Positions 20,615-32,475 of a stretch of 64,000 nucleotides of DNA are shown here, one piece after another. The notes beneath the pieces are model-generated. The model was not told the origin of the DNA and ran no database searches. It worked only from the letters and a program-made list of their open reading frames with translations. Source of the DNA: Metaphire vulgaris (taxonomy: Eukaryota; Annelida; Clitellata; Crassiclitellata; Megascolecidae). Numbering within the stretch: position 1 is the first letter of the stretch; every line of letters begins with the position of its first letter. The stretch is from positions 1,849,173 to 1,913,172 of the forward strand of contig CM030834.1 in the NCBI GenBank assembly GCA_018105865.1. The letters are read 5' to 3'. Both the position numbers and the translations under genes were made by a program.

Positions 20615-23341
20615 GATGTAAAATTGGTATATATATATATATAGGCCTACACATAATGGACACACCATATATAGCAGAGGTCTCAAACACGCGGCACGCG
20701 GGCCGCATGCGGCTCGCGATGGCATTTTATGCGGCCCGCGATGCATTTTGGGATTTTAAAAAAATTGCCGTCTGTAATTTGTATAATGTATATAAATCTC
20801 TCGGCGCCTTTTAACGTTCATGCCATCTTAGCTATCATAAATTCTTACTTACAGTACTTGATTATTCGTAGTCTTTCGAATCTAGTGAGTATACTCGTAC
20901 TTCTGGTTCCCTAGTGAAGGCAGTCGTGTTGTTTAACGGGATCTGCCATGAGTCGCAGGGCCTATGCTACCGGTTGGTGTCACTTGGAGCCGGAGTTTGA
21001 GCCCTATGCGTGAGAGACTATGACTGTCAGTAAAGAGCTTGCGTAATTTTCTTCTCTCTTCACCCCACAGGAGGCTGATGGCAGCTGCACGGAGCATCTG
21101 CACGGAGGCAAGGAGCATCTGATGGCAGCGGAGCCTGGCTCTGTCGTTATAATATATGCCTACAGAGGGCGTGATAGTTTTTGTGATAGTGAAAGTTTTT
21201 GATAGTGATAGTTTTTGTGAAAACATTATTATTACTGCTAATGTTCTTGACAGAGTTGAGGGTGTATTTTTGGAGTTTACATAGTACAGTGCTAATTGAT
21301 GTTGAATGAGGCCCTGATGATTGTTCCCAGATACTCTACTACGGATGTTCGTCAAGTTACTTAACAAATCGCCCACACGACGGTTCTCTTACAACTATAG
21401 GCAAATCGTTGTATTGCCTAATTGTATTATTTCGCGTTCGTAACTTGGTGTTTCATGAACAGATGTTAGGTTTACATGTTCTTGATCGGAAGTATTCTAG
21501 TCAGTAGTAGCCTATACCGGACACAAGAAGAATCGATGCAGGAGATTTGAATTTGAAGGCAGGTCACATCGCGAATAAGGTCTCTTTCTAAAGAGACCAA
21601 GCTATTGAGAGTGAAGTAACGAAAAAACCGCCAAGTGGAAAACTACCAACTACCGACGTACTCCGCTAAGAGGAATAGCGGCCCAGAAAACCCAGTGCTG
21701 AATACGACTGGCTATCACAATCAGTGGCGTCGCCAGAAATATTTGATTGGGGGAGAGAGAGCTGGCTTGTCAGATTTCTTACTCACCCACAAAGAACTTT
21801 CTCACCGGCTTTGCGCGAATCTGGTAGGTGGTCTAGGGCAGGTTGGAGGCAGTTCCCCCATTTGCCTCCGTGGCGACGCTAATGGTTCTGAAATATGTGC
21901 ATTTGAACGCGGTGAGCATTTGAACGCGGTGAGCATTTGAACGGGGTGAGCATTTGAACGCGGAGGGCATTTGAACGCGGAGGCCATTTGAACGCAGAGG
22001 CCATTTGAACGCGGAGGGCATTTGAACGCAAAGGCCAATGCGTGGCCGGACAAAATGTCACCGTACAAATTGTCACGGAAAAATTTGTCACGGACAAAAT
22101 GTCACCGGACAAAATGTCATGGGGACAAAATGTCCGCGGTTTAGGGTTAGGGTTAGTGTTGCGGTTAGGGTTAGAGTTAGGATGACATTTTGTCCGCGGA
22201 TATTGTGTCCGCGAACATTTTCTCCCCATGACATTTTGTCCGGTGACATTTTGTCCTAGCACCATTCAATGGCATCAAACTCAACGTTACTGACCATGAG
22301 ATGGCAAAGGTGTCCCCAAGAGACGGCCAGGCACTCATGGATAGGCTATACAGTATACACAGACCGTCTTGGGTCGCAGGGCCCATATTACCGGTTGGGG
22401 TCACGTGGAGGCGGAGTGTGAGAGCCCTATACGGGAAAGGCTATGGCAGTCAAGGAAAGGGCTGACGTAATTTGCCTATCTTTTCAACCCCGCAAGAGGC
22501 TAGACAGCAGCTAGTCAATACTGACATCACTGACTGCGCATCGCCGTATCATTGACCAACCAATAATTTTATGAGGGGCTGTCCATAAATGACGTCACGC
22601 ACTTAGGCGAGAGGTTCAAACATATGTGACGATGTGTGACGACGGGGGAGGGGGTTTCCAGAAATGCGACGTCACATAATACTAAATATTGTTATTAATA
22701 CCTCAAAGTTACCGCAAAGCTTAACGTATTTTACACTTATAATTATCATAATTCATCTAAAAAAAGAATTTGAAAAAGTTTCTAAATATCGTTTCAACTA
22801 TAATAATTATAATGAAAATTATAAAACGAAATCATTGCAATACCTGCTTCATTCATTGAAATGTTGTTCAGCATGAATTCAATGATTGGGTATTAGGTAT
22901 AGGTATTGGATTAGTGTTATCCTGCACTGCGAGCGAAGCGAGCGCGAGCGAAGCGAGCATCTTTCTAGTAGTAATAAATAGCATTGCATGAGAACCTACT
23001 TGGGCCCCTACACATCGCCGGGCCCCTGGGCATTTGCTCCTTGCCCCCTCTCAAGTCTCAACGAGTTTGTGATGACCTTTTTATGCTTGTCAAGATATTT
23101 TATGCATAATGTACGGATACTTCAGTTGAATTCTCAAAACTACAAACCCATTTGGGGAACAGTCGTGCTGATCCAATCTTTGGTGTATATTCTGCAAAGA
23201 GTGCCAAACGCCAAAGATTGCCAAATGTTCGAGATATGAGTCGTAATCTTCTCCACTGTCTTGATCCGATGTCGTCAGTTGAGCGTTTATCCAAAATGCG
23301 GAGAGTAATAACTGGAGAAACAGACACACGGCCAAAGACAT
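17699..23341 (-). CDS. Secreted C-type lectin, gene III (3 exons, 216 aa)
   Basis: Exons on the minus strand are 23148-23341, 19223-19416 and 17699-17961, giving 216 residues with consistent phases. The signal peptide starts MSLAVCLFLQLLLSAFW, followed by a neck ending CSPNG. The lectin domain keeps the same cysteines as gene II and the WCPGEPN and WDDASC motifs, so a secreted calcium-dependent sugar-binding protein is inferred. Intron 1 is expanded to 3.7 kb by insertions, and intron 2 carries a 579-bp transposon absent from gene II. The exon 3 acceptor has changed: the AG used in gene II reads CG, but a new AG six bases downstream restores a site in frame with loss of two codons. Whether the transcript is really spliced there is untested. 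Confidence 0.8.
18014..18592. mobile_element. hAT-type element inside lectin III intron 2
   Basis: Starts CAGGCACGCCGGAAGTGG and ends CGTTCCGGCGGGCCTG with perfect 8-bp flanks GCAAAGTG. The paralogous intron of gene II has a single GCAAAGTG at 11173-11180 with the same surroundings, i.e. the empty site. Three copies of the TTTTTTGCTTGTC module lie inside. Confidence 0.92.
19223..19416 (-). CDS. Lectin III exon 2
   Basis: 194 nt like its paralogues. Contains WTEAQEKCTEMNPKAHLVVI and ends GAATACA before GTAAGA. Confidence 0.85.
19424..20370. repeat. Duplicated intron 1 segment (paired with 11875-12870)
   Basis: The two introns match almost base for base over long stretches, including GTGTGTT-rich and ATAAATCATAAG repeats, with only scattered substitutions and small indels. 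An open frame of over 100 codons on the minus strand is also shared, but it is low-complexity and lies inside intron 1, so I do not call it a gene. Confidence 0.8.
20577..20643. repeat. (AT)n tracts
   Basis: Two pure AT runs separated by GGGATGTAAAATTGG. Confidence 0.9.
20680..20770. mobile_element. One end of a hAT-like element
   Basis: CAGAGGTCTCAAACACGCGG followed by CGGGCCGCATGCGGC is a typical CAGRGGTSTCAAAC terminus (compare 28153 and 60007). The opposite end was not found. Confidence 0.5.
20946..21080. repeat. Interspersed repeat, copy 1
   Basis: GTCGCAGGGCC..TACCGGTTGG through TTCACCCCACAGGAGGCT matches 22363-22510. Role unknown; possibly a LINE fragment. Confidence 0.5.
21100..21722. 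repeat. Orphan copy of both lectin upstream blocks
   Basis: Contains the proximal block (GAGCCTGGCTCTGTCGTTAT and GATAGTTTTTGTGAAAACAT) and the distal block (CTACCGACGTACTCCGCTAAG) with no lectin exon following it. It lies within intron 1 of gene III and is probably a relic of another unit. Confidence 0.6.
21893..22262. repeat. Minisatellite plus inverted repeat around TTAGGG-like core
   Basis: About nine units of CATTTGAACGCGGWGRG (17-18 bp) are followed by several GACAAAATGTC-type units. Then comes a GGTTAGGGTTAG core at about 22140-22180, then the same ACAAAATGTC units in inverted order to about 22255. The arms can fold on each other. Confidence 0.7.
22363..22510. repeat. Interspersed repeat, copy 2
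   Basis: Partner of 20946-21080. Confidence 0.5.
23148..23341 (-). CDS. Lectin III exon 1 (signal peptide and neck)
   Basis: ATG at 23339-23341. Donor GG then GTTTGT. The frame is open further upstream, but only this Met is shared with the other copies. Confidence 0.78.
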
Positions 23342-23511
23342 ATTCTTCTGCTTCGCTCCTTTGCAAATGAAATTCTGAACAAAACTAAGATAACTACATG
23401 GCTTGAAATCCTTATAATTACAGGAAACAATGTCTATAATCAAATAAATGTTCTATTTTAGTGGCCTGCTTCAGCTGTTGAAAAGGTCAGACACTTTTTC
23501 TGATGGTAGAG

Positions 23512-24459
23512 CAGTGTTGCGCGGTAACGAAGTAAAAGTAACGCGTTACATTACTTAAGTACAATTCTGAGTACTTCGTACTGTAACGAAGTACACAACT
23601 TACCCAGTACTTTTTACTTGTAACGAAGTAAGTTTTTATTCAAATATTAGTACTTTTACTTCGTTACATTATGTCTTTCACGTTTCGTTACAAGTAAAAT
23701 TTCTCATCGCCAAATTTCGATACATTTACTGGAGTATCTGTTTAATTCTTCACAACTTCCCGTGTTTAGTCGTACAGGGTTGACAATGACCAACAAACGT
23801 ACACGCATGACTGACAGATTGTTTGAAAACTTGATCTTTCTTAGACCTACATGCAATCACAGAGCCGCAGTTAGAGCAGCCGGCGCCCGGGCCAAGGTAT
23901 AAATTCTGCGCCCCTAAATGCCGATGATGGCCTTTTTTGCTTACCCGAGTTTTCACGGCAACGTACAACATACAAATTTTTAACCTGTGACAGTCTGAAA
24001 ACCGGCAATGACCTTTTTTACTTATCAACATTAGGGCCTATTTTCACGCCGGAGGAAAGTGGTATGAAAAATTAAGGACTTAGTGTGCAATTGCGCCTTC
24101 GAGGACGGCGCCCGGGACAGCTTGCCCCTGCTCCATAGCTACGGCTTTGTGAAACCAGCATTTGTGCTAATGCAGTTAATGGTGTCAATGTGTACGTGTT
24201 GACTGCTGAGGCTTCTGCATGTTGCTTAAAAGTATTAATAAAAATGTGATTTAGCATGATAACGTGGAGTTGTCGATGATTCCGTCTGTCACGGTACTTT
24301 TTACTTTTTACTTAAAAAGTAACTTTTTGAGGAGTACTTTTTTACTTTTACTTGAGTAACTATTTTTATAGGTACTTTTTACTTTTACTTAAGTAAAAAA
24401 ATGACTTAATACTTGTACTTTTACTTGAGTACTCAAACTCAGTACTTCATACAACACTG
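23512..24459. mobile_element. 948-bp hAT-type element with GTAACG/AAAGTA termini
   Basis: Starts CAGTGTTGCGCGGTAACG and ends CTTCATACAACACTG, flanked by perfect 8-bp TGGTAGAG. The long subterminal AAGTAAAAGTA / TACTTTTACTT inverted repeats resemble hAT MITEs known from fish and other animals. It interrupts the upstream block of lectin III. No transposase frame seen. Confidence 0.85.
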
Positions 24460-24654
24460 TGGTAGAGTGGACCGGATCTGTCGTTACAATAGATACAATG
24501 GGCGTAATAATTTTTGTGAAAACATTGTTATTACTATTTATGTTGAGGGACCATGAGAGTGTATATTTTTTGGATTTTAAACAGTACAGAGCTAATTGAT
24601 GTTAAATGATGCCCTGATGACTGTTGACAGATATCGGATATTTACCAAGTTACT

Positions 24655-25095
24655 TAGCAAATCGCCTATACGACGGTTCTCATACAACTATAGGCAAATC
24701 GTCGTATTGCCTAATTGTCTTGGTTGCCGTTCGTAAATTGGTTTTGCATGAACAGATATTTTCCACTTAGACTGGCACGTCGGAACGACTTTTTTAGCAG
24801 AGGTGTAGTTTTTATGCTCGTATTCTTGATTCGAAGTATTGCAGTCAATAGTATACCGAACACAAGATGAATCGAAGCAGGAAATTTGAATTTGAAACAA
24901 GGTCACATCGCGTGTAATGTCTCTTTCTAAGGAGACCAAGCGATTGCTATTGAGAGTGGGGTAACGAAAAAACCTTCATGTGGAAAACTACCAACTACCG
25001 ACGTACCCCGCTAAGAGGAATACCGGCCCAGAGAACCCTGTGCTGAATACGACTGGCTATCACAAGCACATTGCCCAGTCTGGCCTGCCCCAATT
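24655..25095. repeat. Distal upstream block of lectin unit III
   Basis: Third copy of the block at 14770-15215; ends at the MITE at 25110. Confidence 0.6.
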
Positions 25096-25109
25096 TAGAG
25101 AAATACTAG

Positions 25110-25404
25110 CAGGGCCGCCGAGAGAAATTCCGGGCCCCGGAACAAAAAAAATTTGCGGGCCCTTAAAAAAAATTTATCAAGTCTCCGAAAAACCTTACAA
25201 GCAAAAAAAACTGTCAATTCTCAAACAACACCCTGACAAGCAAAAACTTTATCAACTCTCCAAAAACAGCCTGACAAGCAAAAAAGGTCAATCTCAAAAA
25301 ACACCCTGACAAGCAAAAAACTTATCGTCACCGGATCTGGGCCCCTGAAAACTCCACGGGCCTCGGTACAATGTACCGGCTGCACCCCCCTCTCCTCAGG
25401 CCTG
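25110..25404. mobile_element. hAT-type MITE, CAGGGCCGCCGAGAG family
   Basis: Starts CAGGGCCGCCGAGAGAAATT, ends CTCCTCAGGCCTG, flanks AATACTAG on both sides (perfect 8 bp). Carries four tandem ACAAGCAAAAAA modules. Confidence 0.85.
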
Positions 25405-25674
25405 AATACTAGATTCAAATCTTGAACTTATGAGAAAAATCGCAGGCTGTATTCGGTAATAATCTTATCCATTATTAGATAATAAAACAAGTTTCATCTT
25501 GTGTCCTTTGGTTCCACAAAACAGTTTAGCGGGCTTTGGTATGTTGGTTGTATTTTCCTTTGTGAACACCGATCCAAGGTAATCTAAAAATTGTTATCAG
25601 TAATTAAGTATCAGTGTCTGCTGATGGTTGATAAAGATTTCCTGCATTAACCCAATTATATCAATGGATGTAGA

Positions 25675-25984
25675 CAGGCCCTCCGAGAGAAATTCCGGGC
25701 CCTGTGCAGAATGGCCGACGGGCCCTCGGGCCCTTGAGAAGTCATAATTTTTCTTGACGACCTTTTTTTTTGCTCGTCGTCTGCCGTTTATTTAGCACTG
25801 TGTCCCGGGCCCCCTTGTGCTCGCCGGGCCCCTCTGCTGCTCTGCTGAACTGACATTTTTAACCATTCTTTAGTGTTATTATTCATTTTATTGTTAATTA
25901 TACATATTCATCATCGGCCCGGGCCCCCTCCAGACCGCCGGGCCCCTGTGCAGTTGCCCCCCTGTCCTCCTCTCGGAGGGCCTG
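25675..25984. mobile_element. hAT-type MITE, same family
   Basis: Starts CAGGCCCTCCGAGAGAAATT and ends CTCTCGGAGGGCCTG. Flanks GATGTAGA and TTTGTAGA (two mismatches). Confidence 0.75.
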
Positions 25985-26640
25985 TTTGTAGACAGTTCAA
26001 AAGTGTCACTGCTGCTTCAAATTCTCACACTCTTAGCTCCTTCAACCACTGCAACATAAGTGGATTGTTTCCCACATTAAATCCGTCTCTGTTTCTTATG
26101 AGTCTTTCGATAGAGAAAGTTTTCTTGAGACGTATCACTTTCTTCTGAACTACAGTATAATTCCGTCCTGTTTAACGGACTATGTAAGACAACTCCAAGT
26201 TATCCGTTACTCTTCGGCTTCGGCTGATACTTGTTCAGAGGCCGTGCGGGGCTCGGTGACAATTCAGGACCAGTGTACGACAAGAGAAACAGCGTGCGAA
26301 TTACAGAGCAAATTTTTGCATAAATTTACGGAGAGAACAAAACTAATTGCAGTCATTTTAAATTGCGCTCTTATTGAAATATAATTGACTAGTATCAAAC
26401 ACTTCTACGGATCGTTTTTGCATTTATATAATGGGCGTTTTGTAGATTTGGTTAGTGCCTTGCTGGTTGAAGGACAGGATTAGATGAAACCGCAATTTTA
26501 ATCAATGATTTTGTGGTTTGATTACTTCTAGCCAATACATGGTTAACAAAACCAACTCTAGGTAGTGAGATAGATAAGTTTAAAGAAAATGCTTGCCCGG
26601 CACATCTCAAATGCGCTCGTATTGGCCTAATATGATATAG
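25985..26640. other. Spacer without recognised gene
   Basis: Includes a probable LINE remnant near 25990-26110; nothing else recognised. Confidence 0.35.
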
Positions 26641-26642
26641 AG

Positions 26643-26991
26643 CAGCGGTTCTCAACCTTCATAGTGTCGCGACCCTTTTAATTCAATTCCCCAGTATGTG
26701 GCGACCCCCAACGGTAAAATTATGTTCGTTCACAATGTAAACTGCTAAAAATAATAATGCTACGACAATCAAAATGTTCGAAATCGTTATTATTTAATTG
26801 TCTCCATGTCTATCTTCGAATGACAATTATAGTAAGACAACTAGCAGGCCTACTTCGTAACTACCACTGAGGAAATTTTGTACAATAACAAGAAAAGAGA
26901 CAACCCCATATTTCTGATGGTCTCGGGCGACCCCTGGCAAATCGTCATTCGACCCCCGTGGGGGTCGCGACCCATAGGTTGAGAACCGCTG
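26643..26991. mobile_element. SPIN-like hAT MITE
   Basis: The 15-bp ends CAGCGGTTCTCAACC and GGTTGAGAACCGCTG are perfect inverted repeats with perfect 8-bp flanks ATATAGAG. Internal segments also fit the SPIN family layout as I remember it: GGGTCGCGACCC next to one end, GGTCGCC..AGACCATCAGAAA further in, and AATTTTACCGTTGGGGGTCGC near the other. Length (349 bp) fits a non-autonomous copy. Confidence 0.88.
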
Positions 26992-27430
26992 ATATAGAGT
27001 GTATAATGCCAACATTTAAAGGTCATCAGCATATAGTTAATCCGATTTCAAGCTAGCAATTCTCCATCATTATTGCCTTCTGTACATGAGAATACACCGA
27101 AGATAAATATTCCTTTTGACTTGATCATTTTCCTCGCGTCGTCATCATCATCATCTTCTTCTTCTTCTTCGAAGTCGTTGCTGCGTTTGCCGTTTGAATG
27201 TAGGATGTGTTTTAATGTCAGCATCCGTCCTCCGTGTAGCTGACAAAGTAACACTGTAACTCTTTCGCGTGCATCCTTTTCTCGGCGAAAGGTTTCTTCT
27301 TCTGAAGCAAAATGACAATAAATCGTCTGCACAAATAATGACACCGGAAGTTAATATTTCCAACGCGAAGGCGTCGTTATTATTGCTCAAGCAAATGGAA
27401 GACAAATGAAACCAGCCAACAATCGATGAT

Positions 27431-27436
27431 GATCAA

Positions 27437-27505
<69 letters not shown>
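27431..27505. repeat. (GAT)n microsatellite
   Basis: About 25 GAT units with minor interruptions. Confidence 0.95.
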
Positions 27506-27506
<1 letters not shown>

Positions 27507-27559
27507 GTGATGATGCTGATATTGTACAAGCGCGATCTTCCAAGTTCGTCATCCTACGT

Positions 27560-27640
27560 TCGTCATCGACATGCCAACGATGTCAAAGCACCTTTGACTT
27601 AGGCCTTGACTTTGTTACGGCGTTGTAGAAGTCGTCTGGG

Positions 27641-27706
<66 letters not shown>
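27560..27706 (+). repeat. Retroposon tail with (AAT)n
   Basis: GATGTCAAAGCACCTTTGACTT..GTCTGGGATAATAAT resembles the tail at 55065-55160 and runs into about 22 AAT units. Confidence 0.65.
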
Positions 27707-27707
<1 letters not shown>

Positions 27708-28152
27708 GCCGTCAGTCTAAAGCGCCTAAGGCTGCAGGCGTTAATGTAGAAATATCTAAATCGTTGAATTTGAATTTCGGTTTTCAAGATTGTCACAATG
27801 CTGACATTAGCTCTTTAAAAATAACGCGCTATTTCAGTTCCTTTATATTCTCCTTTAAAACTCGCGTTCCACCATTTACGTTCCTCTCTCGATTATCTTT
27901 TGAGCCAAGTGATTCCGGAACGCGATAGACAGACACAGAGATAGAGAGAGCCAGAGACAGAGAGATAGAGAGAGGCATAAAAGGTGAGTATCGAATATCG
28001 TCAAGAATTGTCCTCTGTGGCTCTCTCGGTTGAGCGTCGTCTTTGAAATCTAGAGATCTTCTATCGGTCTGGGTTGGATGTCAGAGGTTCTATTTCTTAG
28101 ACAGTCGTGTGTCCTTCAACACAGAGTGGAAGTTAAAACGGTCTGCGCAATG

Positions 28153-28511
28153 TAGAGGTGTCAAACTCAGTTCATATCGAGGGCCACATAAAAGTCTTTG
28201 TGGTTGTCCTGGGCTGGATTTGTACATAACATTAACACGTCTTATGCCTATTACACAAAACAGTATATAAAATTCAAAAAAATTATTTCCTTTCTATCGC
28301 ATGCAAACCATTTGAGTTTCATATATGCAATTTCCGATTTTCATATATGTGGGCCTACTTTTCGAACACGCCTTAAATAAGTAACTCCTCTTAAGTATAC
28401 CGTTTTTCTTGTTTTCATGGGCATACACGCGGGCCGGATGAAAAGGTTTCGCGAGCCGTATCCGGCCCGCGAGTCGTATCCGGCCCGCGAGTCGTATGGT
28501 TGACATCTTTG
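28153..28511. mobile_element. hAT-type MITE, CAGAGGTGTCAAAC family
   Basis: Starts TAGAGGTGTCAAACTCAG and ends GTCGTATGGTTGACATCTTTG. Flanks GCGCAATG and GCGTAATG (one mismatch). Subterminal GGCCCGCGAGTCGTAT is repeated. Confidence 0.75.
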
Positions 28512-29429
28512 GCGTAATGTATCAAGTTTTGCCATTGCTTTGAAATGTAGCGGTGACAGGCAATAAAGCCGTATTAGCGTCTATCAAGTAGGTCCACTAC
28601 GATAAATACCTGACAAAGCAGCTGCACACAACCATCAAAACACTCGCAACAATCGGTTGGTCACTCACAGGAGCACAGAACAGGACAGAAATGGACCGAG
28701 AAAGAGAGAAAAGCGCCGGAGAAAAAGCTAGTTCTTGAGAAATCCATCAGTTCACGAGAAATTACGTTGCATTAGGCTAAGAGCGCTCTCCGTTTAAATA
28801 GCTGTAATCTCCACAGTCGTCAGCTTAGCTTAAGGGTTATGCTAATCCATGGACCGCTGATAACGGCAGATCCTTGGCCAAGCGATGCTTTACAAATTGA
28901 TCGACAAACAGCCTCTCTCGTCGACCACCTGTTGCCGCTTTCTCGTCTGCCAATGTTCTTTCCCACAGACATCCATCTCTGTGGTCTGATCGGCGACACG
29001 GACGGTCTCGCCTGCTAATCCACCCGAAGCTCAATTATTCCCGTTTACAAGCCTTCTCCTCCTCCCCTCGACCTCTCCCCTCCCCTCCCGCCACCCCTCC
29101 CACTACCTGTAAAAAATCTACGGCTGTATTGTATTCGACGGCTATCGTCTGCTCTATTTCGACTCACTGCGCATGCGTCGTCTGCAAATCAATCAGTCTT
29201 CTCTGAGGTCTTCGTTTAAAAGAAAATCCTTATCAGTAATATTCGGGTGTGAGTTCTCGCCAAAAATAGAAGGTTCTCCAAATATCAATCATTGCTACAC
29301 AATCTTTTCATCCAAAGTGCTGATAATAACTAGTTTCTATAAAAAATGACTTGATTTTTAGATGGCTAAGTAGGATTTCACCTGTTTTGAAAACCACTGT
29401 CGCTCAGACTTTGGGGTAATCATCCATGG
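28512..29429. other. Spacer without recognised gene
   Basis: CpG-containing, moderately GC-rich around 28850-29110; short frames only. A promoter cannot be shown. Confidence 0.35.
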
Positions 29430-29779
29430 CAGAGGCGTAGCTACCATAGAGCAAGAATAAGCAAGGCATTGGGATCCAGAAGAACTGGGGCCCTTTTTGA
29501 CCACCGATGTAAAAAAGAAAGTAAATAATTAAAAAGACATTAAAAACCAGTCTTAATCAGATAAATTTGGTAGGTATTAAATATGACAGCGCTACAAAAA
29601 CAAAGCCGTTTTACAGTTTTCAGTTTCCGGAATCCGGTGACAGACGATGCGTTATTAGTAAGTGTTAAGGCTTATTTTTTAAGCCTTAGTGCACTGTTCG
29701 TCATGTTGTGACTTTTTAAGTTGAAGGGGCCCATTAATTATGTTTGCATTAGGGCCTAAAAATCCTAGCTACGCCACTG
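29430..29779. mobile_element. hAT-type MITE, GGCGTAGCTACC family
   Basis: Starts CAGAGGCGTAGCTACC and ends CCTAGCTACGCCACTG with perfect 8-bp flanks ATCCATGG. Confidence 0.85.
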
Positions 29780-29971
29780 ATCCATGGAAGTATGAATCCA
29801 TCTCACCATTCACCAATGCATGGAGGCAGCAAAAAAGGGAAACCGAATGTTGGGAATGATGAAAAGAACAATAGTGAATCGAGCACAGATACAATCGTAA
29901 AACTATATAAGTCGTTGGTAAGGTCCAATCTAGAATACCGTGATCAGGCATGGAATCCATTGCTATATTTT

Positions 29972-30284
29972 CAGGCATGTCGGAACGAATTTTCAGCAGG
30001 AGCGCAGATTTTCTGAAGAAAAAAATTGTGACAAGAAAACTAGAGTTCGCTTCTTAAGAACCCTGACTAGCAAAAGAAAGGTCCTCACTCACGAACTTTA
30101 CTCTCTTAGAGGCCTTGACAGGCAAAAAGAGGTCGCCAGCTCTCTTTCTTCTATTAACAAAATCGTCAAAATTAAACACTGAAAAAACCCTTCTCTTCGA
30201 GGGTATGCACTATGCAACGCTTCCCCTGATTTTTTCCAGGGAGTGCAGCTGCACCCCCTCCACCCCCCACTTCCTACGGGTCTG
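29972..30284. mobile_element. hAT-type MITE, CAGGCRYGTCGGAACGAAT family
   Basis: Starts CAGGCATGTCGGAACGAATT, ends TTCCTACGGGTCTG, perfect flanks TATATTTT. Contains two AGCAAAARAAAGGTC-type modules. Confidence 0.85.
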
Positions 30285-30447
30285 TATATTTTATTTGTAT
30301 TCTCTATTTGAAGACAGACTCACGGTTATGCAAGTTGTCATTTGTCTGAATCTCCGTCTTTTGGAAAGATCTCTAAAGATCTATGGTATTTGGTGCCCAT
30401 GACAGCAAATAAGAAAATTAAATCAGTATAGGTTAACATTATTCATT

Positions 30448-30630
30448 ACATTTTATTGTCACGAAGGACTAAAACTACAAATGCACTTTTCTTGCTTTTA
30501 CTGATGCGAACTGGTCTATGATGTGCCGTACTCAAAATCGGTTTTCTCAGTTTCTTCTCTTTCTACGCTGAGTGGAGAGCAAGATCGCAGAGTTTTTGTG
30601 CGCCCCCTTCAAGTGACACCCTATCTGCCA
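30448..30630 (-). repeat. Three-copy interspersed repeat, copy C
   Basis: Reverse-oriented match to 44637-44822 and 57737-57920 (CTTTTCTTGCTTTTACTGATG, TTTCTCAGTTTCTTCTCTTT, CCCTATCTGCC). Family unknown. Confidence 0.65.
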
Positions 30631-30639
30631 TAAACTAGA

Positions 30640-31080
30640 CAGTACGTTACTGGTCAGACTCACTTAAAATCTCACTTATTGTTGGTTGTGTCATTTGTCT
30701 TAAGCTCTCTACAATGGTCTCTTCAGACAGAGTGAATCACTTTTTGGGCACTTAGTTTTGCTTTACGATGACAAAAACCAATGTATGCGCTGTTGAGTTA
30801 TCGCTCGTATCGTCGCAGTATGTAGTCACCGGCCATCTGGCGGTCGTTTCAGTCTGTCTGTGTGTTGCTTCAGCCATCGTCCTCTGTCGACCGAAGATGT
30901 CAACAGAGGTCGGTGTTTCTAGCTATTCCAATGACGTTTCTTCTTCTAAGTCTCAAAGATGGCAACGATATTCATAACGTCTGGCAACTGACACGCAGTG
31001 GTGCCCTGCCAGGTAAAAAAATCGCTTGAGAGAAATCACACAAAATCCCAAATTCAAAGGCAGGTCCACATGCGTATAAT
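30640..31080. other. Spacer without recognised gene
   Basis: One 69-codon plus-strand frame from 30768, hydrophobic near its start; no family recognised and not called. Confidence 0.3.
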
Positions 31081-31109
31081 AATGACAATTTTTATTTATT
31101 ATTAATTTA

Positions 31110-31545
<436 letters not shown>

Positions 31546-31559
31546 AGTAACCAATCAGC

Positions 31560-32430
31560 TTGTAGGTGAGATAAATGTTTGCTAAAAAGTTATTGCCTGT
31601 TTTTAAAATCTCAGTGTCTGTGATGATGCTGTGTTCCATCAATTAAAAGTACTTCCATGTTAAAAGCCCGGATCTCTAGACTCGGGATTTTGACATGGAT
31701 GAGACATGACACTGGATCACTCATAATGAGTAATGACCCATTATCCGTGTGACCTTCGCCCATCTCTGTCTTCATATGTCTGCTTCTCTAAAACGTGCTT
31801 TGGAACGTTGCGCGTGTTAACTCCTGAATGTTTTATGTAGGTTAAAAAAGTTGGCTTCAAGCCATCTAAATTCTCATGTTATTGATGATCGTCATAATTA
31901 TTGAGAGTGGATTACGTCAACACTCAATTGCTATGTTGAAAAGTCGACCATTGTTAAGCTTAAAGACTGAGACAATGACTAGGAAATGCTCTTCTTAATA
32001 TGCGCTGCAAATGATTGCCGAAGTAATAATAAATCAAAATGACGATGTTGACACATTTTTCAAATTCCGCGGATATATTCTGGGCTGTGGCGCCGAACAA
32101 AGAGAATAAGTAATCTATCTAAAGCAATGCTTTCCGACCTTTCTCTAGCCACGGCACACTACCCAAGAAACATACAGTCAACGGCACACTGCAGCCAACA
32201 AGCAAAAACACCTCATGTGTGAGCGTGATCTCTCCATTTTCCTAAGCTGACAAGCCAGAAAAGGTCGTCAACTTATTTACGTTAGCTGAAAAAAATTAAT
32301 GTTTCAACATTTTGCCGCGCACACTTCTGAAGTTGCTGCGGCACACTTGTAGACGACTTCTGATTGGGAGACAGACTTTGGAACAGATTTAACAGGACAA
32401 GCAGATATAAATATCTGCATAAAGAATGCC

Positions 32431-32475
<45 letters not shown>

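Noticed and set aside
22138..22180. Telomere or chromosome end
   Set aside because: The TTAGGG-like run is short, degenerate and held between inverted arms, with unique sequence on both sides.
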